Source: Circinella minor (Eukaryota > Mucoromycota > Mucoromycetes > Mucorales > Lichtheimiaceae). From it: DNA of 64,000 nt. The stretch covers positions 124,001-188,000 of the forward strand of contig JAEPRB010000009.1 of the NCBI GenBank assembly GCA_016758965.1, written 5' to 3'. Of this stretch, positions 48,880-64,000 are shown piece after piece. Under the pieces are notes generated by a model. The model worked only from the letters and a program-made list of their open reading frames with translations. It had not been told where the DNA came from and searched no databases. Made by a program: the position numbers and the translations under genes. Positions within the stretch are counted from its first letter, which is position 1, and the number at the start of each line of letters is the position of its first letter.

Positions 48880-49000
48880 AGTAACAATTCACGTAAGGCC
48901 ATCGAAGAATTACGAATTCAGTCAATATTTAAAATTACACCCGTCATCTGGTTTAAACCACCAATCATTAATAAGTGATCACAGAATTTTAAAAATGACT
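48880..49000 (+). repeat. Dispersed repeat, copy 2, inverted
   Basis: Aligns to the complement of about 43020-43215 (shared core GGTTTAAACCAGATGAC and TTTTAAATATTGAC), with a deletion of roughly 50 bp and in-frame stops in its coding sense. Confidence 0.7.
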
Positions 49001-49630
49001 CCATAAACAATTTTTATGATCCCTTCACTTTTTATTTTATTCACATAACCTGAACCCTTTACTCCCTTCCTTTTTTTTTATCACAATCACCGGCTTGTTC
49101 TCGTAACAAAAATAGGAATGCTGTTTATCTTTAATAATAATTTGAACTTTTGATAGTCTTTTTTTTTTCATCAAACTACTAATTATTTTATTAAAAACAA
49201 ATCCGGAAAGTGTTCCGAGTCTGGGTTAAAAAAACCGACCCGTTTCCAATTTTGGACATGATCCATTGCTTTTAGGCCTCTTCTTTTTTTTTTTTTTTGC
49301 TCTTTTCGCGACATACTACTATAGCTACGTAAAAAAAAAGCGTGTTTGTTAATAAAATAAAAGAAAATTGTTGTTAAGCAACAACTTGTCATGGTAATGG
49401 AATCTCACATTCTAATCTTACTTTTTAACACGGAATGTTAGAATGTATAGTTTTTACAGATCTTGATTCTTTTTTTTTTGACCCCGTGCCTTTTAGTATC
49501 ACATGGTTTTACCTTATGCGGATCATCCATTGCATTGGATCTATCACTATTGTTATTACCATTGTTGAATTTTTATTTTTTATTTTCTGCATTCTTTCTT
49601 TCTTTCTTTCTTTCTTCCCAACAATTCGAA
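49001..49630. other. Gene-free DNA
   Basis: Low-complexity T-rich DNA, including a (TTTC)n run at about 49588-49615; no gene. Confidence 0.5.
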
Positions 49631-50081
49631 AAAAATGTGCGGTGAGTACTACTCTTCTTCTTTTTTTTTTTATATTTTTTTTTCTTACATTCCTTTTTAC
49701 CTTTATTCTTTCCTATCAATAATCAAAAAAGAAAAGAAAAGAAGTGCAGTGAGAACTACTCTTCTTTTATTCTGATACTTTTTTTTTTGTTATTAAAGGA
49801 AGCAATAAAGAGTAAAAAGAAATGTAAGAAGACAATATAAAAAAAAGGTAAAAGATGAGTACTCTTTTTATCTTTCCACATTCTTTCTTTTTTTTTACCC
49901 TTTCTTTCCTCTCAACAGTAAGAAGACGTGGAGTGAATACTACTCTTCTTCTTCACATTCCTTTTTTTTAAAACCTCTTCCTTTCCTCTCGCCAACATTT
50001 TTTTTCTTTGACAAGTACTTCAAATTACTTGTAACTTTATTTTTATATACCTTCTTCCACTTTCTCTTTTCTTTCAACATT

Positions 50082-50119
<38 letters not shown>

Positions 50120-50150
50120 GCAGTGAGTACGTACTACTTTTCTTTTTTCT
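49631..50150. repeat. Irregular pyrimidine-rich repeat
   Basis: A short motif close to GTGCAGTGAGTACTACTCTT recurs near 49634, 49745, 49928 and 50118, each followed by CT/T-rich filler of unequal length. An uninterrupted A tract of about 33 nt lies just before the last copy (50085-50117). Confidence 0.6.
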
Positions 50151-50482
50151 TTTTTTTTGACATGTACTTAAAGTTTGCGTACTTGTAACTTTACTCTTTT
50201 TTCTTTTATAAATGTTCTTTTACGTACTTTACTTTTATTATTTTTTATATCCCTGCCCTCCTCAAACTATCATTCTTTTTTTTTTTTTTTATCTCGCCAT
50301 TCTGTCAAATGACTAATACCATTTAACGAACGAGAATTAAGACAAACCGTTCAAATGTACAGGTCTTCAGAATACTTACTTTATTGTTTTCTTTTTATTA
50401 CAATGGCCGTCTCTTATGTTGTTAATCTTGTCGATAACTTTTTATCTTTACTATAGCTGTTTGGTTTTTCCGCATTCACTTG

Positions 50483-50644
50483 GTTTTGACTCTAACTGAC
50501 CTAGATACCAATGGTATTTTTGCTCATTTATATAGGTAAAAATAGTGTTGTTATCACCGTATAGTTCGAGTTATGACTCTAATTGACCTAGGTAGCAATA
50601 GTATTTTTACTCATTCATATGAATAAAAATAGTGTTGCTACGTA
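50483..50644. repeat. Tandem pair of imperfect palindromes
   Basis: Two direct copies of about 85 bp (from 50483 and 50570), each beginning TTWTGACTCTAAYTGACCTA. Each contains a near-perfect palindrome; in the second, AGCAATAGTATTTTTACTCA pairs with the complement ending GTGTTGCT (about 50593-50640), giving arms of about 22 nt. Confidence 0.75.
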
Positions 50645-51542
50645 TCCCCCTACGTACACAAACAAAAAAAAAATATTGATCTACACTTCTTCTTTATTTA
50701 TATTATATAGTGTTCTTTGATAGTTATGTATATATTGTTTAACATATATGTGGCATAATGTGTATGTAATTATTATTATGAAACACGAAAATTATCAACG
50801 TGAGCAAAATTTATTATTATTTATTAATTTCTTTTATTGTTTTTAATATATAGATACGATCGACAAGACAAGAGGAAAACTGTATTTGGTTGAGGGTAAG
50901 GATCAGGGCTTTTTTTTTTATATAGAACGAACAACTGGAGGGCAAGCAATACAGTTTTCCACGATTCGACGATCAAGATACAATTGGATTGGTGACCATG
51001 ACAATGATAATAATAAAACAACAACGATATAAATACGTAGCTAAAATTTTAACTTTTTCTTGTTATTATTATTATATACGTATAAACTTACTATTATGGT
51101 CTCCCCCCCTCACCCAATATTAACATCATAATAAAATTATGTGAAAAGAATCTTCTTTTTGTTTCTATAATTTGGATCAAAAAGAATAAAATGTGATGAC
51201 TCGGTTCCTTGGAACCCTCAACCTATTATATAAACTTTAAATAAAAATAATATTTTGAAATATGATTGTATATTCACGTGTAAAGTGTAAGGATATTGTA
51301 AAGTAGTAATAATGTAAACAATTGGGATTATTCAATAGGAAGCTTCTTTTTTTTTTTTTTTTTGGTTCCAGTAGTTTCGTGAACTGCATGAATTTTATAT
51401 AATGGAAGATAAAAAGAAAAAAATAATAATCTTTTGCTATTATGGTCGTGTTACAAAAAAAGCATATATATATAGATATATGTAGGTCGAAATTCCATGT
51501 TGTTTTTTAAAAGAGTAGAAGAAGGGGTATTTTATTTTAAAT
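50645..51542. other. 3' flank of the fructose-bisphosphatase gene
   Basis: No gene seen; AT-rich. Confidence 0.5.
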
Positions 51543-53233
51543 TTATTGCTTATAGTAAGATTCTAATTCTTCAACATCTTCCTTTGATCCTAACCAAATG
51601 CCAGATCGATCATGAATATGTTCAGGAACCAAATCCAAAGCATTTTGTGTACCAGTAGTAGCTTTACCACCTGCTTGTTCAATCAAGAAAGCCATGGGGA
51701 AAACTTCATATAAAATACGAAGTTTTCCACGCTTTGATTTAGCATCAGCAGGATAACCGAAAATACCACCTAATAATAATAATAATATTGAAAGTTAATA
51801 TTTGGATCATGCCATCTTTTTTTTTTTTTGGTGTCACTACAATTTTTTATTGTTTGCCGGCCCCCGCCCCCTTTTTTTTTTTTTTTTTTTTTACCATATA
51901 ATAAAGTTCGGTGAATATCGGAAACCATGGAACCAACATAACGAGCACTGTATTTTTGCTTGACTTGATCAACATATTTCTTACAAGGTTCATCAAAATA
52001 TTTATAATTGCCTTCATTTACAGAGTAAATTTTACCACGAGAAGGTAATTTGATCTATAATTTTGTTTTTTTTTTGATCCGTTAGCTCTCTCTCTTATAT
52101 ATAATCATTTACTTTATTCTTTTCTGATAAAAAAAAAATAACGACACCCTGTAGACTCCTTCTCCCCCCCCCCTTTACACACATAGATAACAACCCTGTT
52201 ACCATAACAACAAAATAACTTACATTAGGATGGGTCATGATAAATTCACCAATTGCAGGATCCAAAGTGAAACCATTAACACCGTTACCAACAGACTAGA
52301 AAAAAAAAATTAGAAAAAGAAAAAAAAAAGATATCGGGTAAATACGCCGCTCTATGTCAATGCGTGCTTTGACCATGTGAAAACAATTTTTTCACAAGCC
52401 GCTTACCAAAATCATTTCACAGTATGAACCTGTAATAATCCCAAATCATTAATGATGTTTGTTAGTAGTGTTACAAGAGAAAATCAAACTTGTATTTTTT
52501 GAATCGAATGTAAAGAAAAAAAAAATTAGGATTATAACATACCGTACATGCAGTAACCTGCGGAAATCAAGTGACGACCACTTCGTAAAATATCTTTTTC
52601 ATTTGGATTTTCGGAATCATCCTAATGAAAGAGCAAAAAGAAGGAGAAAGAGGGGGGGGGAGTTATGTTTAGCCTTTCCGCATATACGTTATCTTATTTT
52701 CGCCACGACCTTAAAAAAAAAAAACCTCATAAAAAGTTCTATATGAATTACTTACCACCTTAAAAATACCAAAGATAGTACCAATAGAAACACCACAATC
52801 AATATTGGAAGAACCATCCAAAGGATCGAAAGTAACAATATATTTACCACGAAGATTCTTATCTTGAATCACCATAGCATTTTCATCTTCTTCAGAAACA
52901 AGAATACATGCTTTACCAGAAGCAATCAAAGCATTACGGAAAATATCATTGGCTAAAACATCAAGTTTCTTGACTTCTTCACCTTGAACATTGGCAGCAC
53001 CAGTTAAACCCAACCTTTTTTTTTTCATTTGATAATATATATATACCATTATCAGTAAATAAATATAGACACATCCTATTCATATGTATATATAATCCCT
53101 AATTACCCATTATTTAAAATTTACTTACAAGTTGATAAGACCAGCTTGTTTGACCTTGGAAGCAACAAACTTACAACCAAATTGAATAGCAGTTAATAAC
53201 AAAGTTAAATCACCAGTAGCTTCAGGGGCATGC

Positions 53234-53273
<40 letters not shown>

Positions 53274-53469
53274 GATTAGAAAAAAAATGGATAATATTTA
53301 TTTGTTTCTTTGTTTTTAACTATATATAATCTCCTCATATTGGATCCAAAAAAATAAATAAATAAATAGATAGAATTTATACCTGTTGTTGTGCAATAAC
53401 CCAACGTGTTAAAGTAACTAAATCTTCACCACGACCTGTTGTAATTTCTTCAAATTTTGTGTTTCCCAT
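51543..53469 (-). CDS. FBP1: Fructose-1,6-bisphosphatase
   Basis: Cytosolic gluconeogenic enzyme, fructose-1,6-bisphosphate to fructose-6-phosphate. 336 aa, the normal class I length. Eight exons in plus coordinates: 53383-53469, 53129-53232, 52756-53014, 52543-52621, 52407-52429, 52224-52295, 51895-52054, 51543-51769; one is only 23 nt. All phases agree. Visible family motifs: [23 protein letters not shown], the metal-binding [52 protein letters not shown] and the C-terminal [20 protein letters not shown] with the metal-ligand Glu. The N-terminus is short, without the yeast Pro-Ser-Thr degron start. Its upstream DNA contains candidate carbon-source control sites. Confidence 0.96.
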
Positions 53470-53616
53470 AGTAAATTTTGTTTTAGATAAAAAAGAAAAA
53501 AGAGCAAAAAAAAAAAAAAAGAGAGAGAGAGATAAATAAATAAATAAAAAAAAGTATGGTACGAAATATATATAATAAACGACAACACGTCAAAAATGCG
53601 GGGTCGGAACTTTTAT

Positions 53617-53629
53617 CGGAGCCTCACGG
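53617..53629 (-). promoter_or_regulatory. CCG-N7-CCG motif (AcuK/AcuM-type site)
   Basis: Minus strand reads CCGTGAGGCTCCG, two CCG triplets spaced by seven bases, about 150 bp upstream of the bisphosphatase ATG. Aspergillus AcuK/AcuM are reported to recognise CCGN7CCG. Additional single CGG triplets lie at 53599-53601 and 53605-53607. Function here is inferred. Confidence 0.5.
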
Positions 53630-53704
53630 AACAAATCAGCGTGAGACTTTGAAAAAAGTGATGTGCAAGGTTGGGGGGAGGGGGGCTGGTATATATAGCC
53701 AGAA

Positions 53705-53717
53705 CCCCACATAAAAT
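53705..53717 (-). promoter_or_regulatory. Mig1/CreA-like repressor site
   Basis: Minus strand reads ATTTTATGTGGGG, an AT box followed by GTGGGG, matching the Mig1 WWWWW-SYGGGG layout and the CreA SYGGRG core. It lies about 240 bp upstream of the bisphosphatase ATG. Short motif, so chance occurrence is possible. Confidence 0.4.
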
Positions 53718-54431
53718 AGGTCCGGTTTTCTTCAACCTCCACCTTTTAACCTCCCCCACCGGAGGAAGGGGAAAAAACGTGAAAAAATATTATACCTCGG
53801 AAAGTCTTTCAATAGAATAAATTTGGTCCCTCGGAACGACTTGATCTAAAAAAAAAACAACCCATTATAATAAATTTCTAAATGATATTACCTCTACCTT
53901 TCAATCAAAACGATATAGTTATTGTTCTATATATATATATAACATTGAAATATTGTTTTTTTTTTTACAAAGGAAATAAGTCATACAAAAAAAAAGTCAT
54001 GGTAATAATTTTTTTTTTCTGTAAATAAATAAAATCTTTCATTCCACGTGCAAAAAAATAAAAGAAGGGGTTTAAAGGGACTAAAGAAGGGAAGGGGGAA
54101 GGGGGCCAAAATCCTTTTTTTTTTTTGTTCGGGTGCGTGGTTATTTATTTCTTCTTTATATGATTTTAACAAAAATGATTCGGGTCTACTATTAATTATA
54201 GATTTAAAAATTAAAGTACATAATTATTCTTTTTTATTATTATTTTTTTTTTTACTTTGAATAAATGTATATGAAAAAGCGGGAAGTAGGGGAAGAAAGA
54301 GTGGAGGGGGGGGATGAGAGAGAAATAATGATAAATGTATATAGTATATGTGGTTTATATATGAAAGAAGGATGAAATGAGTATTAAGAAAAAAGCCATT
54401 TAGTATAATAGCAATAGAAAAAAGAGAGGAT

Positions 54432-57400
54432 TTATGAAAGCAAGAAACAATTTTTTCCTTCTCGCATTGATTTTAATAAACGTTGTTGTAATACTTGTTT
54501 ACTAGAATAATCAGGTAATTTAAGATAATTGGCACATGTCATGACAGAGGGTAAATAATCATCAGCAACGAAAGGGGGTTCACATTGTTTTCTTACAACT
54601 GTAAAAACAGGTCGCATTGCTTGCCAACCACCAATAGGTAATCGAGGACTACCTGTTGTGAATTGTAAAAAGTCTCGTCGTTCTTCTTTTTTCATATCTG
54701 CTAATATACTTATCAAGTATTTTACCGTATGACTTTCTAATGTAAACCCATGATCTGCATGAATTGCATTGGATATGGCTATAATTGGAAAAAAGTATTC
54801 AATGGGTTAGTGTCAATTCTTTTATTTTTTTAATCAAGTTGATATATATATATATATATTTACTTTGATAAGACCAGTCTTCTACTGAATTGCCAAATAA
54901 TGCTACAAGTTCATTTGGTGTTAACACTTTAAGATTATTCAAATCGAATACACGATTAAAACCTTGACGAAACATATTTAATTGTTCTTTAATGCCAGAT
55001 CCAATTATTTTATCAACCACTAAATCAAGATATTCTTCCAAGTTTTGAATAGTTACTTGTATATTATCACCATTATTCTTAAAATCATGTATATTAAATT
55101 CAAGGATAAATAATTTAGTAAAAAAAAACTTCCATATAAACATTCCACTCCATTACACACACATAGAAAAAGATTATAAAAATGAATTATTTACCTTGAG
55201 CTTAATATCGGGATGACCAGGTAAAGTAAAATCAAGACAAAGATCTTCTAATTGAACTCCATTTATTTTAATTGATTGAATAGTTTCTGATTTCTCTTGT
55301 GTAGTCTAAAAAGTTTTTTTTTTTTTTTTATGTTATAAAATATTGGTTTATTTAGATGAATCATCCCTGTCGTTCACATATTCAAGCAACTTACTAATGC
55401 TTTATCGGCATCCACCCGTTTCTTTTGTAAACTATAAGCTCTTAAATCATCTAATGATTTTCCAAGTATTGGATCAATTTCTTTAATCAACACAAAAGAA
55501 TCTTCTTCTTTTGCTGTTGTCGTAAATAACACCTTAAAAAACACTGGACTAAATGGTATATCAATCATTCGAAAATCTACCATGGACTTGGCTACAAAAT
55601 GTCCCAATGTTTGAAATAACTTGAGCGTATCTGGACTAGGTGTAGACATGGGGGTTGGAAATAATCCATAATGTGTTGAAACATACATTTCTTTATCTTT
55701 TTCTCCTCGACTCTTCTCCTCGTTTCGCCACATGTTGAATGACTTTTTACAGAATTCTTTGGACATGGTAGCATAAAATTCCAATGTAGGACCTAATCCA
55801 GTACCTTCCTCACCTTGAAATTGAACTTCTAAAGTAGCATGAGATCCTATCATACATTGATCCAAAATTTTTGTTGTAGATTGTAATAAATGAGTACGTG
55901 GGATTTTAGCTTTGTAACGTGCTACACGATGAAATAAAGATTGTTGTTGTTGTTCATGTCTTGTTCCATTCGAGAAATCTTCCATCGTCTGATGATGTTG
56001 ACTACTACGAGGTTGATTTGTATTGTTACGCATTTGTAAATTTTGCCAATGGGCCATTAATCGATGATAACCATAGGACGTAGATTGTAAAAATTGATAT
56101 CGTGTTTCAAATGGGAATAAAAACGGGTAGTGTTGCATGAACCAATAAGTCCATTGAGGTAAACAGTTACTAGCAACAATCAAAGGTTCTTCTAATTGTC
56201 TTTGAAGTTTTCCAGTCAGCTTACGATTAATAAAGCTTTCTGTATGAAAGACATTGACATGTGTTGTTGCTTCTGTTAATGTTGAAGATGATGATGACGA
56301 TGACATGATTAGATTATAGATAGCTGAAGATAATTGAAGTGTTTTAAGACATGTTGGATTATTATTAAGTTCGGAGGGTTCTTCTATTATTTTTGTTGAA
56401 AATGACAATGCTTCATGCACACTTTCTTGTTGTTCGTGTGGGTCATTATCCTCTTCATTAACCCAAACAAGTTTATATAAGAGTCGATAATAAGGTATCC
56501 ATGCTGATCGATTGGTAGAATGTTCATGTTGATGAATAATACCATAGATGGTAGACTGTGATGATACAGGTGTATTTTTAACATAGAATTGTATTTTCCA
56601 ATGACCACGTTTTGTAGATTGATTTACTTTTTTCCGTGTCGTTATTATTGTACCTGTTGCAGATGAAGTACTCGCAAGTATTTCTTCACTACTACCTTCC
56701 ATGGTATTCTACATAAATAGATAGATTGGAAATAACCCATTATTAATTTTCCTTTTTTTTTTTTTTTGCTCTATCTCTAGTCCAAAAATAATAATACCAT
56801 TGACTTTACCTGATTCAATCGCATCATATCTTCTTCTTCTTCTTCATTGTCTGTATCTACACCTTGTTCTTCATCAAATGGATTTACCATTTCTGGATCA
56901 CAAATAGATTCATCATCTTCCTCGTCATCATCATATTCGTTATCATAATAATGATCATCATCATCATCATCATCGTGACTATCATTATCCTCCTTAGTAT
57001 GAACATTCTCTTCTTGTGAACTTGAAGGTGTTTGTAAACTTCCTCTCATTCTTGACATGAGATAATCTTCTAAATTCTTTAGACAAGCTGCAATGGGAAC
57101 AGAAGCCATCAAGTGACGATGTCGCATGGGTATCCGTGATCCTTCACCAATTAATCGTACACGAATACGTTTATTAAGCATGGTCATGGAATTATCCGAT
57201 TCATGAAAAAAAGAATCAAAGGGAATTGCAATTTGAAAATTTTCAGATCGATTCAATGATTCAAGTAATCGATCCATTAATATTTTTAATACAGATGGAT
57301 GTCGTCGCATAATGAATGTTTCAAATGCATTTCGTCGTAATGATAAAAAGGGGTGTTTTTTTTGATGATCCGTCAAATAAAAAAGTAAGGCATCAATAAT

Positions 57401-60400
57401 ACCGGAATGAGATAATTCGAATCCACTGATACCCATATGACTACTGTTGAGAAATTCAAGAAATTCTTCAAGTGTTGATACATAATTCATATCTGTACAA
57501 TCCATAAGATGTTGTGATATCGATTGTAATTTATCTAATCGAGTTTGATAGTGTCCATTTGTTGTTGTCGAGGTAAGTGGAGATAATTGATGATGAGGAT
57601 AGTGTTGTTGATGCCATACATGACCATTGTAAATACGTAAAAAGTTTTGAGCAAGTAAAATAACATAACGACGCGTTGCTCCTTGACCCATACCCACTTC
57701 ACTATCATTTATACTAGGATTGATAGAATATCCTCTATAACCAGGTAATCGACTATTATTCATAATAAGCGACGTAAATGGTGCCATAGATATATTATGT
57801 TGCTCTTGTTCATTATTATTTGTTATTGTTGTTGAATTATCTTTTGATGACATGTTGGCAATAATATTAATTTCATGCAATACACCCTCAATTTCAAAAG
57901 CATCGCTGTAAATATCAGGTAACTTGTTAAATAAAAGTTCAGATTGATATAAAGCATCGACTATCAAAGCTGCATGATCTTGTTGAGCAAGAATATCTGC
58001 CAAGAATGCGGATAAAGATATACGATTAGATAAAACACGTAATGTATCGACCTCGGCAAAATAAACTAATTTGACAAGAACATGAGTAACAAGTTCACGA
58101 AGGGATACATTAGCCATGTTGGTATAGACTTCGATTAATAATGGTATTAAGATAAAAGTTATTCGTTTAAGAATGTTTGGATTGGTTTTTAAAAGCTGAA
58201 TATGAATATCAGTTTGTTGCTGTTGTTGATTACTCATGGTACCGGTATTATTATCATTCGTGTGAGAATAGAATAATGAGGATGATGCAGTGCGTCGTTT
58301 AACAAGAGGTGGAATTCCTTCATTACTAGAATTTCTTGCTGATCTTGTACGAGATGAAATAGGTTCAGAATCCAAGAATCGATCTGGACTTAATAATTCT
58401 TTATTGATGTAATAATTAGATAACAAATAATTCAACTAATCTCCTCTTTTTTTTTTTTTTATTTTACCTGTTGGCAACGATGGTAGTAAATCAACAAGTA
58501 TAGTTATCATTGATAACATAGAATCACGCCATTTGTTATTTAATGAAATAGTTGTATTTGATATACCTTCGATTGTTTCTTCTGTTGGTATACTTGTTAA
58601 ACCTGTTATAATTTGATAAAAACATGTAACAATATCCAATTCTAAAAGTTGATAACTTTTTTCAGGAGAATATTTTGAAATGATACGAAATATTTTTAAA
58701 AGATGATGTAATGCACCATCACTACTTCCAGGACGAACAGGTGAAGAAGAATGACTGCTTCCAGGCACAGGCATCAAATGGACTAATTTTTCTAATAAAT
58801 CTGTAGTGATAATACGTTCCATATGTTCTTTACTTGAACGACAACTCTCTATCAAGCGAGCCCAACATAAACATGTGTCTTCTACAACAGTATTATCTGG
58901 ATAAGATAATGTTTCTATCAAGATAGGGAGAGTATCCATAATACGTGGAAATGTGTCACTTGTCATATCAATATTACGAAAACAACTTGCTGCTGTTTTA
59001 ATGGCACTACGTTGTAAATGAATAGTAAAGAAATGGAAATGATTGAGTGCTGCATTTAATCCACCTCCTTGAACAACAGCTCGAGGAAATTGTACTGCTA
59101 ATTTTTCTAAAACCTAAATAGAAACAAATGGAGGATTATTAATATAAAAAAAAAAAAAGATATAGAGTCACCATCTCCTCCTCTTTTTTATAAAAATTTT
59201 TGAAGGGGAGGGGTGTGTGGAAGGTTACACCATCTTACAGATAAAGCTTGTTCAGGTAAATCGATATAATCACTTGGTTCTAATTTCTGACACAAAATTT
59301 CAATTGCACCATGTGCCACAATATTAGATGCCGAAGAAGGTAAAGCATGTAACAAATTAGATAAACACTGACACGCCAATGTCATAACTTCAATATTTCC
59401 AGCACCATTAGAATTATTTAATGCAAAAGCAATCATTGTTTCTTCATCCATCATTGAAATATCTTGCCCTTGTTCATTTGATGCATGAAGAATTCTTGTT
59501 AATTCACGTACAAAGTGATCACATGGAAACATACCCATCAACGTATCTTCATTACTGATAGACAAAATTTCATTTAATTCTTGTAATGATGCTATCGTGG
59601 AAGTATGATGTGTATGATTGTTGCTTGATAAACCAGAAAGAATGGATCGAAAACGATGAGATAAACCTCCACCTGTAAAAAGATCAAAGTCCATACGTAA
59701 CATAGTATCATTAAAGTCTGTTGTAGAAGGATGTGACATTGAAGTATCCAAGAAAGGAGAGGATTGTTGATGCTGCGGAGTAAATAAAGAATATTCATTT
59801 TCATCCTCTTCATCTTTATCATCGTCATCATTATATTCTTTACTGTTATCAGTGTTTTGTTGTTGTTGTTGTTGTTGTTCAGGTATGGCCATATCATTAA
59901 TATCATTTTCAGTTTCATGTTCTTCCAAACGTGTTTTATCTTCATCCATCGGAGTTAACCTATTTAATGCCACCAGTTAGCAGGAATCTTTTTAAAAGAA
60001 ATGATTATCTTTATATTCACTTCCCCTTTTTTTTTTATATACCTTGTACTAGCTCGTTCTTTTCCTTTACTTGAGATTTCTTGATTTTTATCCATAGTTT
60101 TATTTGAATGGATGGATACTTTTTTTTTCCCTTTATTCTTACTATTATTATTTTCAATAGTATTTACTTTTTTGGATTTTCCCTTATTACGTTTTTTATT
60201 TGGATGGATCCCATTTTCTATTATAGATGATGAAGAAGAAGAAGAAGCTGTTTGTTGTTTACGTTTTAAAGATTTTCTATAATATATTATAAAGTAAATA
60301 TCATTATTATTATTATAAAGTATTGAACTCGAAAAAGGTCGCATCAAAAAAATAAAAATAAAAATTCAAACAAGATGGAAAAAAATAAAAATAAAAATAA

Positions 60401-60671
60401 AAAAACGCGATAAAATATACCTTGAACCATTATTAAGCGTTACAGTTGTGGCTGCGCCTACTATGGTTTGGGGTGACGACACGTTCATAGTGTTGTCTTG
60501 TTGCTGTTGTTGTTGTACACTATTACGTTTACGTAAACTATATCTTTCAGGTGAAGAACTAAAACCCCTATATTTTATTAATAACAATAATAAATAGTGT
60601 GATATATTATATAACTTTGACTAAAACTCAATTACACACAATGAATAAAAAAAACAGGAACTTTTTCAATG

Positions 60672-60702
<31 letters not shown>

Positions 60703-60741
60703 CCTGTTATTATTAGAAGTTGAAGTGGATGAATTGTTCAT
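54432..60741 (-). CDS. UFD4: HECT E3 ubiquitin ligase, UFD4/TRIP12 type
   Basis: 1786 aa. Exons in plus coordinates: 60704-60741, 60421-60567, 60043-60276, 59239-59959, 58468-59113, 56810-58398, 55395-56708, 55195-55305, 54864-55077, 54432-54778; all phases agree. A basic Ser-rich leader is followed by an armadillo-like region (SHRFRSILSGLSSNN, then IASLQELNEILSISNEDTL) typical of TRIP12/UFD4. Helical repeats and an acidic Asp/Glu insert come next. The HECT domain begins around LEVQFQGEEGTGLGPTLEFY and includes FVAKSMVDFRMIDIPFSPVF. The catalytic Cys1753 is in LPSVMTCANYLKLPDY, 33 residues from the C-terminus. UFD4 family ligases ubiquitinate UFD-pathway and N-degron substrates for the proteasome. 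The first ATG (60741) opens with MNNSSTSTSNNNRGF. The gene is divergent from a ubiquitin protease. Confidence 0.93.

Positions 60742-64000
<3,259 letters not shown>

Larger units (their letters stand above)
53470..54431. promoter_or_regulatory. Upstream region of the fructose-bisphosphatase gene
   Basis: No gene. The half next to the start (53470-53770) is more GC-rich than other spacers and carries a TATATATA (53690-53697), CGG motifs and a CCCC-rich patch. The rest is AT-rich 3' flank of the ligase gene. Confidence 0.5.

Overview
The window reads as nuclear DNA of an early-diverging filamentous fungus, most likely Mucoromycota/Mucorales. It is AT-rich with long A and T homopolymers. Genes carry many short introns with GTAAGT-type donors and T-rich acceptors. 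Proteins contain long Gln, Asn, Ser and Thr runs encoded by CAA, AAT, TCA and ACA. The gene content is fungal: an ERT1/AcuK regulator, a Dam1-like DASH subunit, PER1/PGAP3 and a GPI-anchored wall-type protein. I assembled exon-intron models by hand; unless a lesion is stated, all junctions keep phase. I cannot name the species.

Layout. 439-2629: ten-exon ERT1/RDS2/AcuK-type gluconeogenesis regulator. 2630-8429: gene-free DNA holding a small terminal-inverted-repeat element (4250-5838) into which a 5'-truncated LINE has jumped with an 18-bp target duplication. 8430-15223: two tandem paralogous MFS permeases separated by a 1.55-kb DNA transposon (10614-12164) with perfect 49-bp inverted repeats and phased iteron arrays. 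16841-20408: a receptor-like protein (signal peptide, kelch domain, membrane helix, kinase-like domain). 21546-23848: DDHD phospholipase. 24493-29926: Zn2Cys6 factor, PEBP protein, Dam1-like protein with an added winged-helix-like tail, and a protein joining Myb and Swi5/Ace2-type zinc fingers (runs on to 31521). 32471-38536: GPI protein, membrane-anchored RhoGAP, PER1. 38537-51542: a 13-kb repeat-rich block with a decayed nuclease-like gene, a 112-bp minisatellite, a tRNA-like SINE candidate, palindromic repeats and an inverted dispersed repeat. 51543-53469: fructose-1,6-bisphosphatase. 54432-64000: head-to-head HECT ubiquitin ligase (UFD4/TRIP12 type) and a ubiquitin protease that runs off the window.

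Functional links. The AcuK/ERT1-type regulator and fructose-1,6-bisphosphatase sit at opposite ends of the window. The bisphosphatase promoter carries a CCG-N7-CCG motif, the published recognition sequence of Aspergillus AcuK/AcuM, and a Mig1/CreA-like site. The ligase and the deubiquitinase share about 0.5 kb of upstream DNA. The most unusual protein is the kelch-TM-kinase, a receptor-kinase layout that is rare in fungi. The most informative mobile DNA is the nested LINE and the phased-iteron transposon.
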